Assembly (NCBI RefSeq): GCF_946227985.1
Contig: NZ_CAMKGL010000001.1
Location: 124,001 to 188,000 of the forward strand
Direction: 5' to 3'
Source of the DNA: Serratia quinivorans
Lineage (GTDB): Bacteria; Pseudomonadota; Gammaproteobacteria; Enterobacterales; Enterobacteriaceae
Length of the DNA: 64,000 nucleotides
Under the pieces are notes generated by a model, which was not told the origin of the DNA, ran no database searches, and saw only the letters and a list, made by a program, of their open reading frames with translations. This document shows, piece after piece, positions 54,160 through 63,056 of the stretch. The position numbers and the translations under genes are program-made. Positions within the stretch are counted from its first letter, which is position 1. Each line of letters begins with the position of its first letter.

Positions 54160-54654
54160 ATGGAAATGACCCACGCCCAACGGCTGATCCTGTCGAACCA
54201 ATACAAGATGATGACCCTGCTGGACCCGGATAACGCCGAGCGTTATCGCCGTCTGCAAACTATTATCGAACGCGGTTTTGGCCTGCAAATGCGCGAGCTG
54301 GATCGTGACTTTGGCGAAATGAGCGAAGACGTGTGCCGCACCATTATCAACGTGATGGAAATGCACCATGCGCTGCAGGTTTCCTGGGACAACCTGAAAG
54401 AAAAACAGGGAATTGAGGCACGCCGCCTGGCGTTTCTCGGTTTTGATGCCGCGACTGAAGCGCGTCACCTGAGCTATGTGCGTTTCCTGGTGACCACGGA
54501 AGGGCGCTATACTCATTTCGATTCCGGCAGCCACGGCTTTAATGCCCAAACCAAAATGTGGGAAAAGTACCAGCGGATGCTGGCCATCTGGCTGTCATGC
54601 CCACGCCAGTATCATCTGAGCGCCGTAGAGATAGCGCAAATTATCAATGCCTGA
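54160..54654 (+). CDS. yfbU: YfbU family protein
   Basis: A 164-residue cytoplasmic protein of unknown function. [40 protein letters not shown] and [20 protein letters not shown] match E. coli YfbU. Two adjacent ATG codons at 54157 and 54160 follow GAGGAA; the second was chosen to match the E. coli start. Overexpression of the homologue is toxic in E. coli, but no mechanism can be read here. The sugar-phosphatase gene yfbT follows after 16 bp. Confidence 0.9.
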   Translation: MEMTHAQRLILSNQYKMMTLLDPDNAERYRRLQTIIERGFGLQMRELDRDFGEMSEDVCRTIINVMEMHHALQVSWDNLKEKQGIEARRLAFLGFDAATEARHLSYVRFLVTTEGRYTHFDSGSHGFNAQTKMWEKYQRMLAIWLSCPRQYHLSAVEIAQIINA

Positions 54655-54670
54655 TTAAAAGAGGTTTCCT

Positions 54671-55327
54671 GTGGAGTGTAAGGGTTTTCTGTTCGATCTT
54701 GATGGGACGTTGGTTGATTCACTGCCGGCGGTAGAGCGCGCCTGGATTAACTGGGCCAAACGCCGCGGCATTAATCCGCAGGACGTACTGGATTTTATTC
54801 ACGGTAAACAGGCCATTACTTCGTTGCGTCACTTTATGCCGGGTGAAAGTGAGGCGGCCATTCAGCAGGAATTTCTGCTGCTGGAGCAGGTGGAAGCGCA
54901 GGACACCGACGGCGTCACGGCATTACCGGGGGCCGCTGCCTTGCTCGAGTGCCTCAATCGCCTCGATATCCCATGGGCGATCGTTACCTCAGGGTCGATC
55001 CCGGTTGCCAGCGCCCGCCGTAACGCCGGTGGTTTGCCGCAGCCGGAGGTGTTCATTACCGCCGAGCAGGTGAAGCATGGCAAGCCGCAGCCGGATGCCT
55101 ATTTACTGGGCGCCGAGCGCCTGGGGTTGGCACCACAGGATTGTGTGGTGGTGGAGGACGCCGCCGCAGGTATTCTTTCCGGGCTGGCCGCGGGCTGCCA
55201 GGTGATTGCGGTCAATGCGCCGGCCGATGCACCCAAGCTGGAGCAAGTCGATCTGTTACTGTCGTCGCTTGAACAGATTGCGGTAAGTAAAACCGAGCAG
55301 GGTGCGACGATTAGCCTGGTGGCATAA
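54671..55327 (+). CDS. yfbT: HAD-like sugar phosphatase YfbT (HxpA)
   Basis: A 218-residue haloacid dehalogenase-type phosphatase acting on hexitol and pentose phosphates in E. coli. It has the nucleophile motif FLFDLDGTLVDSLPA (aspartates about 10 and 12), the cap domain, the motif II serine in AIVTSGSIP, the motif III lysine in KHGKPQPDAYL, and motif IV VVVEDAAAG. The start is GTG (MECKGFLFDLDG), with AGAGG 10 bases upstream. A strong terminator follows. Confidence 0.93.
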   Translation: MECKGFLFDLDGTLVDSLPAVERAWINWAKRRGINPQDVLDFIHGKQAITSLRHFMPGESEAAIQQEFLLLEQVEAQDTDGVTALPGAAALLECLNRLDIPWAIVTSGSIPVASARRNAGGLPQPEVFITAEQVKHGKPQPDAYLLGAERLGLAPQDCVVVEDAAAGILSGLAAGCQVIAVNAPADAPKLEQVDLLLSSLEQIAVSKTEQGATISLVA

Positions 55328-55355
55328 CGGCCCTATCTTCACCCTAATTGATTAG

Positions 55356-55379
55356 ACCCCGCATCGGCGGGGTTTTTTT
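55356..55379 (+). terminator. Rho-independent terminator after yfbT
   Basis: ACCCCGC, an ATCG loop, GCGGGG, then seven T residues. Confidence 0.92.
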
Positions 55380-55425
55380 ATGCTAATTTTTAAGCCCTTG
55401 GATATCTCTGTCGGATGAGGCCGTT

Positions 55426-57258
55426 TTGAACAGCGAATTACTGTGGGTGCTGAGTTTACTGTTGATTGCCATCGTGCTGTTCACCACCAACAAACTGCGT
55501 ATGGACGTAGTGGCGTTACTGGTGATCATCGCCTTTGTGCTGAGCGGCACGCTGACCCTGTCGGAGGCCACGGTGGGCTTCAGCGACCCCAACGTGATCC
55601 TGATCGCCGCGCTGTTCGTGATTGGTGAAGGGTTGGTGCGCACCGGCGTGGCTTACCAGGTGGGAGACTGGCTGGTGAAGGTGGCCGGCAGTAGCGAAAC
55701 CAGGATGCTGATGTTGCTGATGGTCACCGTGGCCGGTCTCGGGGCTTTTATGAGTTCGACAGGCGTGGTGGCGATCTTTATCCCGGTGGTGCTCAGCGTG
55801 GCGGCGCGGATGAAAATTCCCCCCGGCAGGTTGATGATGCCGCTGAGTTTTGCCGGTTTAATTAGCGGCATGATGACGCTGGTGGCGACGCCGCCGAACA
55901 TGGTGGTGAACAGTGAACTGGTGCGCGAGGGCATTGGCGGCTTTGGCTTCTTTGCCGTGACGCCGGTCGGCCTGGCGGTGCTGGTGCTGGGCGTGGGGTA
56001 TATGCTGGTGGCGCGGCGCTGGCTGGGCAATGACGACGGTGATAAAACGCGTGAAACCTGGCAGCGCCGTACCTTCCGAGATCTGATCCGCGACTATAAG
56101 CTGACCGGCCGTGCCCGTCGGCTGGCGCTGCGCAGCGGCTCGCCGCTGGTAGGTCATTCGCTGGATGAGTTGCATCTGCGTGCCCGCTACGGTGCCAACG
56201 TGGTGGGGATTGAACGCTGGAAGCGCTTCCGGCGGGTGATGGTCAGCGCGTCCGGCAGCACCGAACTGCGTGAAGGGGATGTGCTGCTGCTCGACATGTC
56301 GGACAGCCAGGTCGATTTGCGCGAGTTCTGCAGCGAGCAGCAGCTGGAGCCGATGGTTCTGCGCGGCGATTATTTCTCTGAGCAGTCGCGTAACGTCGGC
56401 ATGGCGGAAGTCTCGTTGATCCCCGATTCAACGTTGTTGGGCAAAAGCCTGCGCGAATCCACTTTCCGTAGCCGTTATGATTTGAACGTGGTCGGTATTC
56501 GCCGCAATGGCGAAACCCTGGCTGGCAAGCTGGTGGATGAGCCCCTGGCGTTGGGCGATATTCTGTTGGTGATCGGCGACTGGAAGGCGATCCGCCAGTT
56601 GCAGGCGAAAACCCATGATTTTATCGTGCTCCATCTGCCGGCCGAAGTGGACGAAGTGGCACCGGCCATCACCCAGGCGCCGCATGCCTTGTTCTGCCTG
56701 GCACTGATGGTGGCGATGATGCTGACCGATGAGATCCCCAACCCGATCGCCGCGCTGATTGCCTGTCTGCTGATGGGCAAGTTCCGCTGCATCGACATGG
56801 AAAGCGCCTATAAATCGATACACTGGCCGAGCATTATCTTGATTGTCGGTATGATGCCGTTTGCCCAGGCGTTGCAAAAAACCGGCGGGGTAGATTTGAT
56901 CGTGCGTGGGTTAATGGACGTGGCCGGAGATGCCGGGCCGCGGGTGATGCTGGTGTGCCTGTTTGCGCTGTGCGCCACTATTGGCCTGTTTATCTCCAAT
57001 ACCGCCACTGCCGTACTGATGGCACCGATCGCCATTGCCGCTGCGCGCGAAATGGGCGTTTCGCCGTATCCCTTCGCCATGATTATTGCCATCGCTGCCT
57101 CGGCGGCGTTTATGACGCCGGTTTCTTCACCGGTGAACACGTTGGTGTTGGGGCCGGGGAATTATAAGTTTGGGGATTTCGTGCGTATCGGCGTGCCGTT
57201 CACGCTGTTGGTGATGTTGGTCAGCGTGATTATTGTGCCCTGGCTATATGCATTTTGA
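55426..57258 (+). CDS. yfbS: SLC13-family transporter YfbS with two RCK-C domains
   Basis: A 610-residue inner-membrane permease with about eleven helices, divided by two cytoplasmic TrkA-C (RCK-C) domains at about residues 215-300 and 310-400. [16 protein letters not shown] marks the first substrate loop, and [18 protein letters not shown] with [20 protein letters not shown] marks the second. It begins at a TTG codon as [13 protein letters not shown], matching the E. coli YfbS start. The substrate is unknown; sulfate or dicarboxylates are typical of the family. Confidence 0.93.
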   Translation: MNSELLWVLSLLLIAIVLFTTNKLRMDVVALLVIIAFVLSGTLTLSEATVGFSDPNVILIAALFVIGEGLVRTGVAYQVGDWLVKVAGSSETRMLMLLMVTVAGLGAFMSSTGVVAIFIPVVLSVAARMKIPPGRLMMPLSFAGLISGMMTLVATPPNMVVNSELVREGIGGFGFFAVTPVGLAVLVLGVGYMLVARRWLGNDDGDKTRETWQRRTFRDLIRDYKLTGRARRLALRSGSPLVGHSLDELHLRARYGANVVGIERWKRFRRVMVSASGSTELREGDVLLLDMSDSQVDLREFCSEQQLEPMVLRGDYFSEQSRNVGMAEVSLIPDSTLLGKSLRESTFRSRYDLNVVGIRRNGETLAGKLVDEPLALGDILLVIGDWKAIRQLQAKTHDFIVLHLPAEVDEVAPAITQAPHALFCLALMVAMMLTDEIPNPIAALIACLLMGKFRCIDMESAYKSIHWPSIILIVGMMPFAQALQKTGGVDLIVRGLMDVAGDAGPRVMLVCLFALCATIGLFISNTATAVLMAPIAIAAAREMGVSPYPFAMIIAIAASAAFMTPVSSPVNTLVLGPGNYKFGDFVRIGVPFTLLVMLVSVIIVPWLYAF

Positions 57259-57263
57259 TTAAC

Positions 57264-57281
57264 GGCGCAGCGTGCTGCGCC
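57264..57281. terminator. Hairpin between convergent yfbS and yfbR
   Basis: GGCGCAGC and GCTGCGCC pair around GT, 6 bp after the yfbS stop. Confidence 0.6.
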
Positions 57282-57288
57282 ATGAAAA

Positions 57289-57888
57289 TTACAGGGAAGA
57301 GTCCAGGCTGATTTCATCCAGTGACAGGCTGAAGCTGGGGATAAACACCTTCATGAAATAATCCATCTCCGGGCTGCTGCGTTGTTGCAGGGTCTTTTCC
57401 AGCCGCGCTTTTGCCAGCTTGAATTCGTTATTGCCGGCAGATAACTCCTCCAGACATTTCAGGTAGGCGCACAGCGCATCGGCCTGTTTCACCACCAACT
57501 TTTCGTCTTCGGTATAATAGTGTTCATCGAGGATCGAGCGGAAGTCGTTACGCAATTCTTCCGGGATCATATCCAGCAGTTTCTGCTGGGCAATCTTTTC
57601 GATCTTCTTGTACTCGTGGGCGATCTGCGGATTGTAGTATTTGATTGGCGTCGGCATATCGCCGGTAATCACTTCGCTGGCATCGTGGTACATCGCCAGC
57701 AGGGCGACGCGATCGGCGCTCAGGTTGCCATTGAACTTGCGGTTTTTGATCACCGCCAGCGCATGGGCAACGAATGCCACCTGCAGGCTGTGCTCGGAAA
57801 CGTTCTCGGTGCGGACATTGCGCATCAGCGGCCAGCGGTTAATCAGTTTCAAGCGTGACAGATGGGCAAAAAAGTGGCTCTGGCTCAT
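57289..57888 (-). CDS. yfbR: 5'-deoxynucleotidase YfbR (HD domain)
   Basis: YfbR dephosphorylates deoxyribonucleoside 5'-monophosphates. The 199-residue protein has the HD metal site: the histidine in [13 protein letters not shown] (about 33), [19 protein letters not shown] (HD pair about 68-69) and a distal aspartate in [18 protein letters not shown] (about 137). The ATG at 57888 ([16 protein letters not shown]) gives the same length as E. coli; a longer frame to 58008 enters an ERIC repeat. It is upstream-adjacent to alaA on the same strand. Confidence 0.94.
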   Translation of the reverse strand: MSQSHFFAHLSRLKLINRWPLMRNVRTENVSEHSLQVAFVAHALAVIKNRKFNGNLSADRVALLAMYHDASEVITGDMPTPIKYYNPQIAHEYKKIEKIAQQKLLDMIPEELRNDFRSILDEHYYTEDEKLVVKQADALCAYLKCLEELSAGNNEFKLAKARLEKTLQQRSSPEMDYFMKVFIPSFSLSLDEISLDSSL

Positions 57889-57949
57889 GGTGCTCTCTTT
57901 TACAACGGCAAGTGAGGACTCCATTGTGAGCAGTGGCAGCAGGTTATGC

Positions 57950-58076
57950 AAATATCCTTCATGCTTCACGCTGCCTCTTTGTTGGCTGCCTTCACCCACC
58001 CCGGTCACATAGCTATCTATGCTCCCGGGGATGTGCTCAGTTGCCGCCTTGATGCAACGCGAAGCATTTCGGTTAT
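57950..58076 (-). repeat. ERIC repeat, copy 7
   Basis: A palindromic element in the yfbR-alaA gap with the arms CTTCATGCTTCACGCTGCCT and TTGCCGCCTTGATGCAACGC. The core CACATAGCTATCTATGCTCC is divergent at the centre. Confidence 0.8.
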
Positions 58077-58096
58077 TACGAGAGCGCGCTTAATTT

Positions 58097-59311
58097 TTAC
58101 TGGTGATAGCCTTCCAGGAAACGACCCAGTTTGCCCACCGCCATTTCCAGTTCGTCCACACGCGGCAGCGTTACGATACGCACGTGGTCCGGGTATGGCC
58201 AGTTGAACGCGCTGCCCTGCACCAGCAGCACTTTTTCCTGCAGCAGCAGATCCAGCACCAATTTCTGGTCATCATGAATATTAAAGCGTTTGGCATCGAT
58301 GCGCGGGAACATATACAACGCACCCTGAGGCTTCACGCAGGAAACGCCGGGGATCTGGTTCAACAGTTCCCAGGTGCGGTTACGCTGTTCATACAGACGG
58401 CCGCCGGGTTGAATAAATTCGTTGATACTCTGGTAACCGCCCAACGCCGTTTGGATCGCGTGCTGCATCGGCACGTTGGCGCACAGGCGCATCGACGCCA
58501 GCATTTCCAGCCCTTCGATATAGCCCTTGGCATGTTTCTTCGGCCCGTTCAGTACCATCCACCCCTGGCGGAAACCGGCTACGCGGTAAGTTTTGGACAG
58601 CCCGTTGAAGGTGACGGTCAGCAGATCCGGTGCCAGCGCTGCGATCGAATGGTGCTCGGCTTCGTCATACAGGATCTTGTCGTAGATCTCATCGGAGAAG
58701 ATGATCAGGTTATGCTGACGGGCGATCTCAACAATCTGCTCCAGCAGTGCTTTGCTATAGACCGCGCCGGTCGGGTTATTCGGGTTGATGATCACAATGC
58801 CACGGGTGCGTGGGGTGATCTTGCTGATGATATCATCCAGATCCGGGAACCAGCCGGCTTCTTCATCACACAGGTAATGTACGGCTTTGCCGCCGGACAG
58901 CGAAACCGCCGCGGTCCACAGTGGATAATCCGGCGCCGGCACCAGCATTTCGTCACCGCTGTTGAGCAGCGCCTGCATGGATTGCACGATCAGCTCGGAA
59001 ACCCCATTGCCGATGTAGATATCCTCAACGGTCACGTCACGTATGTTGCGCGCCTGGTAGTGCTGCATGATCGCTTTACGTGCCGAGAAGAGCCCTTTGG
59101 AGTCGGAATAGCCTTGCGCCGTGGGCAGATTGCGGATCACGTCGACCAGGATTTCGTCAGGGGCGTCAAAACCAAACGGGGCAGGGTTACCAATGTTCAG
59201 TTTGAGGACTTTATTGCCTTCTTCTTCAAGACGTTTAGCTTCTTTGAGCACCGGGCCGCGAATGTCATAACAGACGTTGTCCAGTTTGCTGGATTTCTCA
59301 ATGGGGGACAT
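58097..59311 (-). CDS. alaA: Alanine transaminase AlaA
   Basis: AlaA makes alanine from pyruvate and glutamate. The 404-residue class I aminotransferase begins MSPIEKSSKLDNVCYDIRGP. It shows the PLP aspartate/asparagine stretch GIVIINPNNPTGAVYSKALL (about residue 175), the PLP lysine in FNGLSKTYRVAGFRQGWMV (about 240) and the C-terminal DHVRIVTLPR arginine. The ATG at 59311 matches E. coli; an upstream extension to 59425 is not supported. A long frame on the opposite strand (58103-59470) is a shadow. Confidence 0.95.
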   Translation of the reverse strand: MSPIEKSSKLDNVCYDIRGPVLKEAKRLEEEGNKVLKLNIGNPAPFGFDAPDEILVDVIRNLPTAQGYSDSKGLFSARKAIMQHYQARNIRDVTVEDIYIGNGVSELIVQSMQALLNSGDEMLVPAPDYPLWTAAVSLSGGKAVHYLCDEEAGWFPDLDDIISKITPRTRGIVIINPNNPTGAVYSKALLEQIVEIARQHNLIIFSDEIYDKILYDEAEHHSIAALAPDLLTVTFNGLSKTYRVAGFRQGWMVLNGPKKHAKGYIEGLEMLASMRLCANVPMQHAIQTALGGYQSINEFIQPGGRLYEQRNRTWELLNQIPGVSCVKPQGALYMFPRIDAKRFNIHDDQKLVLDLLLQEKVLLVQGSAFNWPYPDHVRIVTLPRVDELEMAVGKLGRFLEGYHQ

Positions 59312-60174
59312 AGAAAGTTGAGCCTTTTGCTGGGATGGGGGCGTTCCTACCGTGGAACACCGCAACCTGCCCAATGTACTCCTGGCGCTGACGCTTTTGA
59401 AGGGTTGTGCACGCCTTTGGTGCAAACGAAGGGCTCAGAGGTTGATTTCAGGGATGATAAACAATGTTAAAGTGTTTTATTGGTGTTTAATTCTTGTTTT
59501 TATTTGATTTGCAGTTATTTAAACTGATTCGATGGGGGTGCGCAGACGTATAAAGGCCCATGCCATCGGCGCTGAGCTAACGGAAGGGGCTTTACTGTTA
59601 AGCCACAGAGGGGATTTAACGGAGTTAAAATGTAAAGAAATGATAATGCCAGAGTCGTCTGATGGTCGCTTGCCCATCTGCGATCCAAACTGAATCATAA
59701 TAAAATTCACATTAGCGCTATTTTAGTTTCTCTGTTAAGCCGCGTTTAAGTAGTTATTCCTTAGTTATTGACGGGATGAATGTTACTAATTGAATTTATT
59801 AATATCATTAAAAAATGTACCGGCTGTTACAACAGAAACTTCTTACTTTTTCGCGTATAGGAAGACGCTCAGGCCAGTCTGGCTGCGGAGGTTGAGCAGC
59901 ACAATTGGTGTGGTAATCCCGCTATCTGAGTGAGTAAAATATAGTGTTCGGTAAAAATGAAACACTTACACCACTTATAACGTTAGTCGTTGTATAAGCA
60001 TTCTCGATAGATCACATTTTAAAAGGCGATAGAGGTAACGAAATAAAAGTAATTTTTTTGCCCTCCACTAATGAGTGGGGTACTGTCATGTCTGACATCG
60101 TCCCTTTTAAACGATGTCTTAGAAACACACCAGGGTAGTTTGTAAATTAGAATTTAAAAAGTGAAGAAAACACT
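59312..60174. promoter_or_regulatory. Long alaA-lrhA intergenic region with lrhA leader hairpins
   Basis: An 863-bp AT-rich gap with no convincing gene. Close to lrhA, CCACT/AGTGG (about 60066-60079) and GACATCGT/ACGATGTC (60094-60101 and 60111-60118) form two successive stem-loops that would lie in the lrhA leader. The remainder presumably holds lrhA and alaA promoters; no confident -35/-10 pair was picked. Confidence 0.5.
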
Positions 60175-61110
60175 ATGACAACTGCAAATCGTCCGATACT
60201 CAATCTCGACCTCGATCTGCTAAGAACCTTTGTAGCTGTTGCTGATTTGAATACTTTTGCGGCGGCGGCAGTCGCCGTTTGTCGTACTCAATCAGCCGTC
60301 AGCCAACAAATGCAGCGGTTAGAGCAACTGGTTGGCAAAGAGTTGTTTGCCCGTCATGGGCGCAATAAATTACTGACCGAACACGGTATTCAGCTTCTCG
60401 GTTACGCCAGGAAAATCCTGCGCTTCAACGACGAAGCCTGTACTTCACTGATGTACAACAATATTAAAGGTGTTCTGACTATTGGCGCTTCTGATGATAC
60501 CGCCGATACCATCCTGCCTTTCCTGCTTAACCGCGTCACTTCGGTGTATCCAAAACTGGCGATTGATGTCCGGGTGAAACCCAGCTCGTTCATGATCGAC
60601 ATGCTGGAAAACGGTGAAGTCGATCTGGCGATCACCACTATGGCTACCGCAGATCGCCCGCACATTGTGCTGCGTACTTCGCCAACCCTGTGGTATTGCG
60701 CTGCGGATTACCATTTCCAGGCCGGTGAACCGATCCCGTTGGTGGTGATGGACGAACCCAGTCCGTTCCGCTCGATGGCTATCAAACATCTGGATGAGGC
60801 CGGGATCCCATGGCGTATTGCCTATGTGGCTTCGACGCTGTCCGCCGTTCGTGCCGCCTGCAAGGCCGGTTTGGGTATCACCGTTCGTCCGATCGAAATG
60901 ATGAGCCCGGACCTGCGGGTGCTCGGTGCGATGGAAGGGCTGCCGTCACTGCCAGATACTCAATATAGCCTGTGCAAGGATACCCAGTGCGGCAATGAGC
61001 TGGCGATGGCGATTTTCAGCACCATGCAGAGCGGCAACGACAACTACAGCTTCAGTGGGCCGGGTACCTCGCTGCAAGATGACACCTGTCTGGTCGACGA
61101 TGAGGAATAA
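60175..61110 (+). CDS. lrhA: LysR-family transcriptional regulator LrhA
   Basis: LrhA represses flhDC and motility, and controls fimbriae and RpoS-linked genes in E. coli. The 311-residue protein has the N-terminal LysR helix-turn-helix ([20 protein letters not shown], with [20 protein letters not shown] as recognition region) and a type 2 periplasmic-binding-like effector domain beginning near [20 protein letters not shown]. It is followed by a terminator and by the nuo operon, as in E. coli. Confidence 0.94.
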   Translation: MTTANRPILNLDLDLLRTFVAVADLNTFAAAAVAVCRTQSAVSQQMQRLEQLVGKELFARHGRNKLLTEHGIQLLGYARKILRFNDEACTSLMYNNIKGVLTIGASDDTADTILPFLLNRVTSVYPKLAIDVRVKPSSFMIDMLENGEVDLAITTMATADRPHIVLRTSPTLWYCAADYHFQAGEPIPLVVMDEPSPFRSMAIKHLDEAGIPWRIAYVASTLSAVRAACKAGLGITVRPIEMMSPDLRVLGAMEGLPSLPDTQYSLCKDTQCGNELAMAIFSTMQSGNDNYSFSGPGTSLQDDTCLVDDEE

Positions 61111-61136
61111 CGCCCAAAAGCGTTAAACCGGGTAAG

Positions 61137-61166
61137 AAAACCTCTGCTTCGGCGGAGGTTTTTTTT
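61137..61166 (+). terminator. Rho-independent terminator after lrhA
   Basis: CCTCTGC, a TTCG tetraloop, GCGGAGG and eight T residues, about 30 bp after the stop codon. Confidence 0.92.
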
Positions 61167-61595
61167 GCTCTGAATTTGATAAAAAGTCAGTTTATGAGAG
61201 CTTCGATTGATTTTCAAAGCGAAGTCACTATTTGTTTTACTCTAAGACGGCTAATGAGAACGGTTATCAGACGAAAAAATAGTCTTTCGGTTATTTTTTG
61301 AACAAATAATTATAAAGGTAAAGGCCTGGAATCAATATGGTTATTTTGGTAGTTTGTGGCGGGCCGATTTGACCGGCGGGATTGACAAAAATTATTAAAG
61401 GGCCACACTTTTTTTGAGGGTTTATGCTGAAAACGTGTCCTGGATCAAAAAAATACCCCTAGGTAGTGAGTGGAAGAACAGGAGATTCCTGAGACAATGG
61501 TATAGTAAAACTGAAATGAGCATGTTGGTTTATATCTATCTGTTTCTACACATCAATTAACTGACACGATTTAGCCTAAGCCGGTCGCATCAAAT

Positions 61596-61610
61596 GTTAA
61601 TTAAATGATG
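61596..61610 (+). promoter_or_regulatory. ArcA-like box upstream of nuoA
   Basis: GTTAATTAAATGATG agrees with the 15-bp ArcA consensus GTTAATTAAATGTTA at 12 or more positions. ArcA represses nuo under oxygen limitation in E. coli. Confidence 0.55.
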
Positions 61611-61637
61611 AGTATGTAAACTAGTGTGTAGATACTT

Positions 61638-61653
61638 TTGTCAAAGTTGACAA
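61638..61653 (+). promoter_or_regulatory. Perfect inverted repeat upstream of nuoA
   Basis: TTGTCAA-AG-TTGACAA, a 16-bp perfect palindrome with 7-bp arms, about 170 bp before nuoA. The binding factor is not identified. Confidence 0.4.
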
Positions 61654-61822
61654 AAGGTTATAGAAAGGAGTAAAAAGCCCACAGTAAAACGCTGGCTAAC
61701 TTGCTGTAATAGCAGTTTGTTTGTGTGGTTTATTTATCCTTCCCTTAAATCGATGTGGTGCACTAACTGCCAGAAACAAGAGCAGAGCGATCGACGCCAC
61801 TTTTGATGAGTAAGCATAGAGT

Positions 61823-62263
61823 ATGTCAACAACCACTGAAGTTATCGCTCATCACTGGGCGTTCGCCGTATTTTTTGTCGTGGCAATCGGGCTTTGCTGT
61901 TTAATGCTGATGGGCGCGTTCTTCTTGGGCGGGAGAGCCCGTGCGCGCGCCAAACATACCCCGTTTGAATCAGGTATCGACTCGGTCGGTACGGCGCGCA
62001 TGCGTCTGTCCGCCAAGTTCTATCTGGTTGCCATGTTCTTCGTTATTTTCGATGTTGAAGCCTTGTATCTGTATGCCTGGTCGGTCTCCATACGTGAGAG
62101 CGGTTGGGTAGGCTTTATCGAAGCCGCCATTTTCATTTTGGTGTTATTGGCTGGGCTGGTTTATCTGGTGCGTATTGGCGCATTGGATTGGACTCCGGTG
62201 CGATCCAGACGCCAGAGCAAGCCAGGCACAATCAAAAACGCCACCAACAGTCATCCGCAGTAG
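61823..62263 (+). CDS. nuoA: NADH-quinone oxidoreductase subunit A
   Basis: NuoA is a small membrane-arm subunit of complex I near the quinone site. The 146-residue protein has three membrane helices (about residues 15-37, 70-90 and 98-120) and the conserved loop [20 protein letters not shown] between helices 1 and 2. [14 protein letters not shown] in helix 2 carries the conserved Asp and Glu. The Shine-Dalgarno is weak. The C-terminal tail is charged. It is the first gene of the nuo operon, 24 bp before nuoB. Confidence 0.95.
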   Translation: MSTTTEVIAHHWAFAVFFVVAIGLCCLMLMGAFFLGGRARARAKHTPFESGIDSVGTARMRLSAKFYLVAMFFVIFDVEALYLYAWSVSIRESGWVGFIEAAIFILVLLAGLVYLVRIGALDWTPVRSRRQSKPGTIKNATNSHPQ

Positions 62264-62286
62264 TCGGTTAAAAACGAGGCATTAAG

Positions 62287-62961
62287 ATGGACTATACGCT
62301 CACCCGCATAGACCCGAACGGTGAGAACGACCGTTACCCCCTGCAAAAACAGGAGGTCGTCGCCGATCCCCTGGATCAACAGGTTCACCGCACGGTTTAC
62401 ATGGGTAAACTCGAACATGCATTGCATGACATGGTGAACTGGGGGCGTAAAAACTCTATTTGGCCGTATAACTTCGGTCTTTCGTGCTGCTACGTGGAGA
62501 TGGTGACGTCCTTTACCGCCGTTCACGACGTGGCCCGCTTTGGTGCTGAAGTTCTGCGTGCATCGCCACGTCAGGCTGACCTGATGGTGGTGGCCGGTAC
62601 CTGCTTCACCAAAATGGCCCCGGTTATTCAACGTCTGTACGAACAGATGCTGGAGCCAAAATGGGTGATCTCCATGGGTGCCTGTGCCAACTCCGGCGGC
62701 ATGTACGATATCTATTCCGTGGTACAGGGTGTGGACAAGTTCCTGCCGGTCGACGTGTACATTCCCGGCTGCCCACCGCGCCCGGAAGCTTACATGCAGG
62801 CACTGATGCTGTTGCAGGAATCTATTGGCAAAGAACGCCGCCCTCTGTCCTGGGTTGTCGGCGATCAGGGTGTTTACCGCGCCAACATGCAGTCTGAAAG
62901 AGAGCGTAAACACGGCGAGCGTATCGCGGTGACCAACCTTCGGACGCCTGACGAGATTTAA
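62287..62961 (+). CDS. nuoB: NADH-quinone oxidoreductase subunit B
   Basis: NuoB holds the terminal N2 iron-sulfur cluster that passes electrons to quinone. The 224-residue protein shows the tandem cysteines in [10 protein letters not shown] (about residues 65-66), a cysteine in [12 protein letters not shown] and one in [15 protein letters not shown]. The amphipathic N-terminal region and [11 protein letters not shown] match E. coli. nuoC/D begins 96 bp downstream. Confidence 0.96.
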   Translation: MDYTLTRIDPNGENDRYPLQKQEVVADPLDQQVHRTVYMGKLEHALHDMVNWGRKNSIWPYNFGLSCCYVEMVTSFTAVHDVARFGAEVLRASPRQADLMVVAGTCFTKMAPVIQRLYEQMLEPKWVISMGACANSGGMYDIYSVVQGVDKFLPVDVYIPGCPPRPEAYMQALMLLQESIGKERRPLSWVVGDQGVYRANMQSERERKHGERIAVTNLRTPDEI

Positions 62962-63056
62962 GACGTTCATTTAACGTCCATCTTAGTGCGCTATTGGTTA
63001 ACACAGCGAAAAGTGAACTTGCGGCGAAATAACCCTTCAGTGTGGTGAAAAAAATT

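Larger units (their letters stand above)
61111..61822 (+). promoter_or_regulatory. lrhA-nuoA intergenic region (nuo promoter region)
   Basis: A 712-bp AT-rich gap without a gene. After the lrhA terminator it contains TTGACA at 61382, an ArcA-like box at 61596-61610, and an inverted repeat at 61638-61653. In E. coli the nuo promoter region is similarly long and binds ArcA, NarL, Fis and IHF. No confident single promoter was picked. Confidence 0.55.

Noticed and set aside
57889-58008. Longer yfbR frame
   Set aside because: The extension is non-homologous and runs into an ERIC repeat; the ATG at 57888 gives the standard 199 residues.
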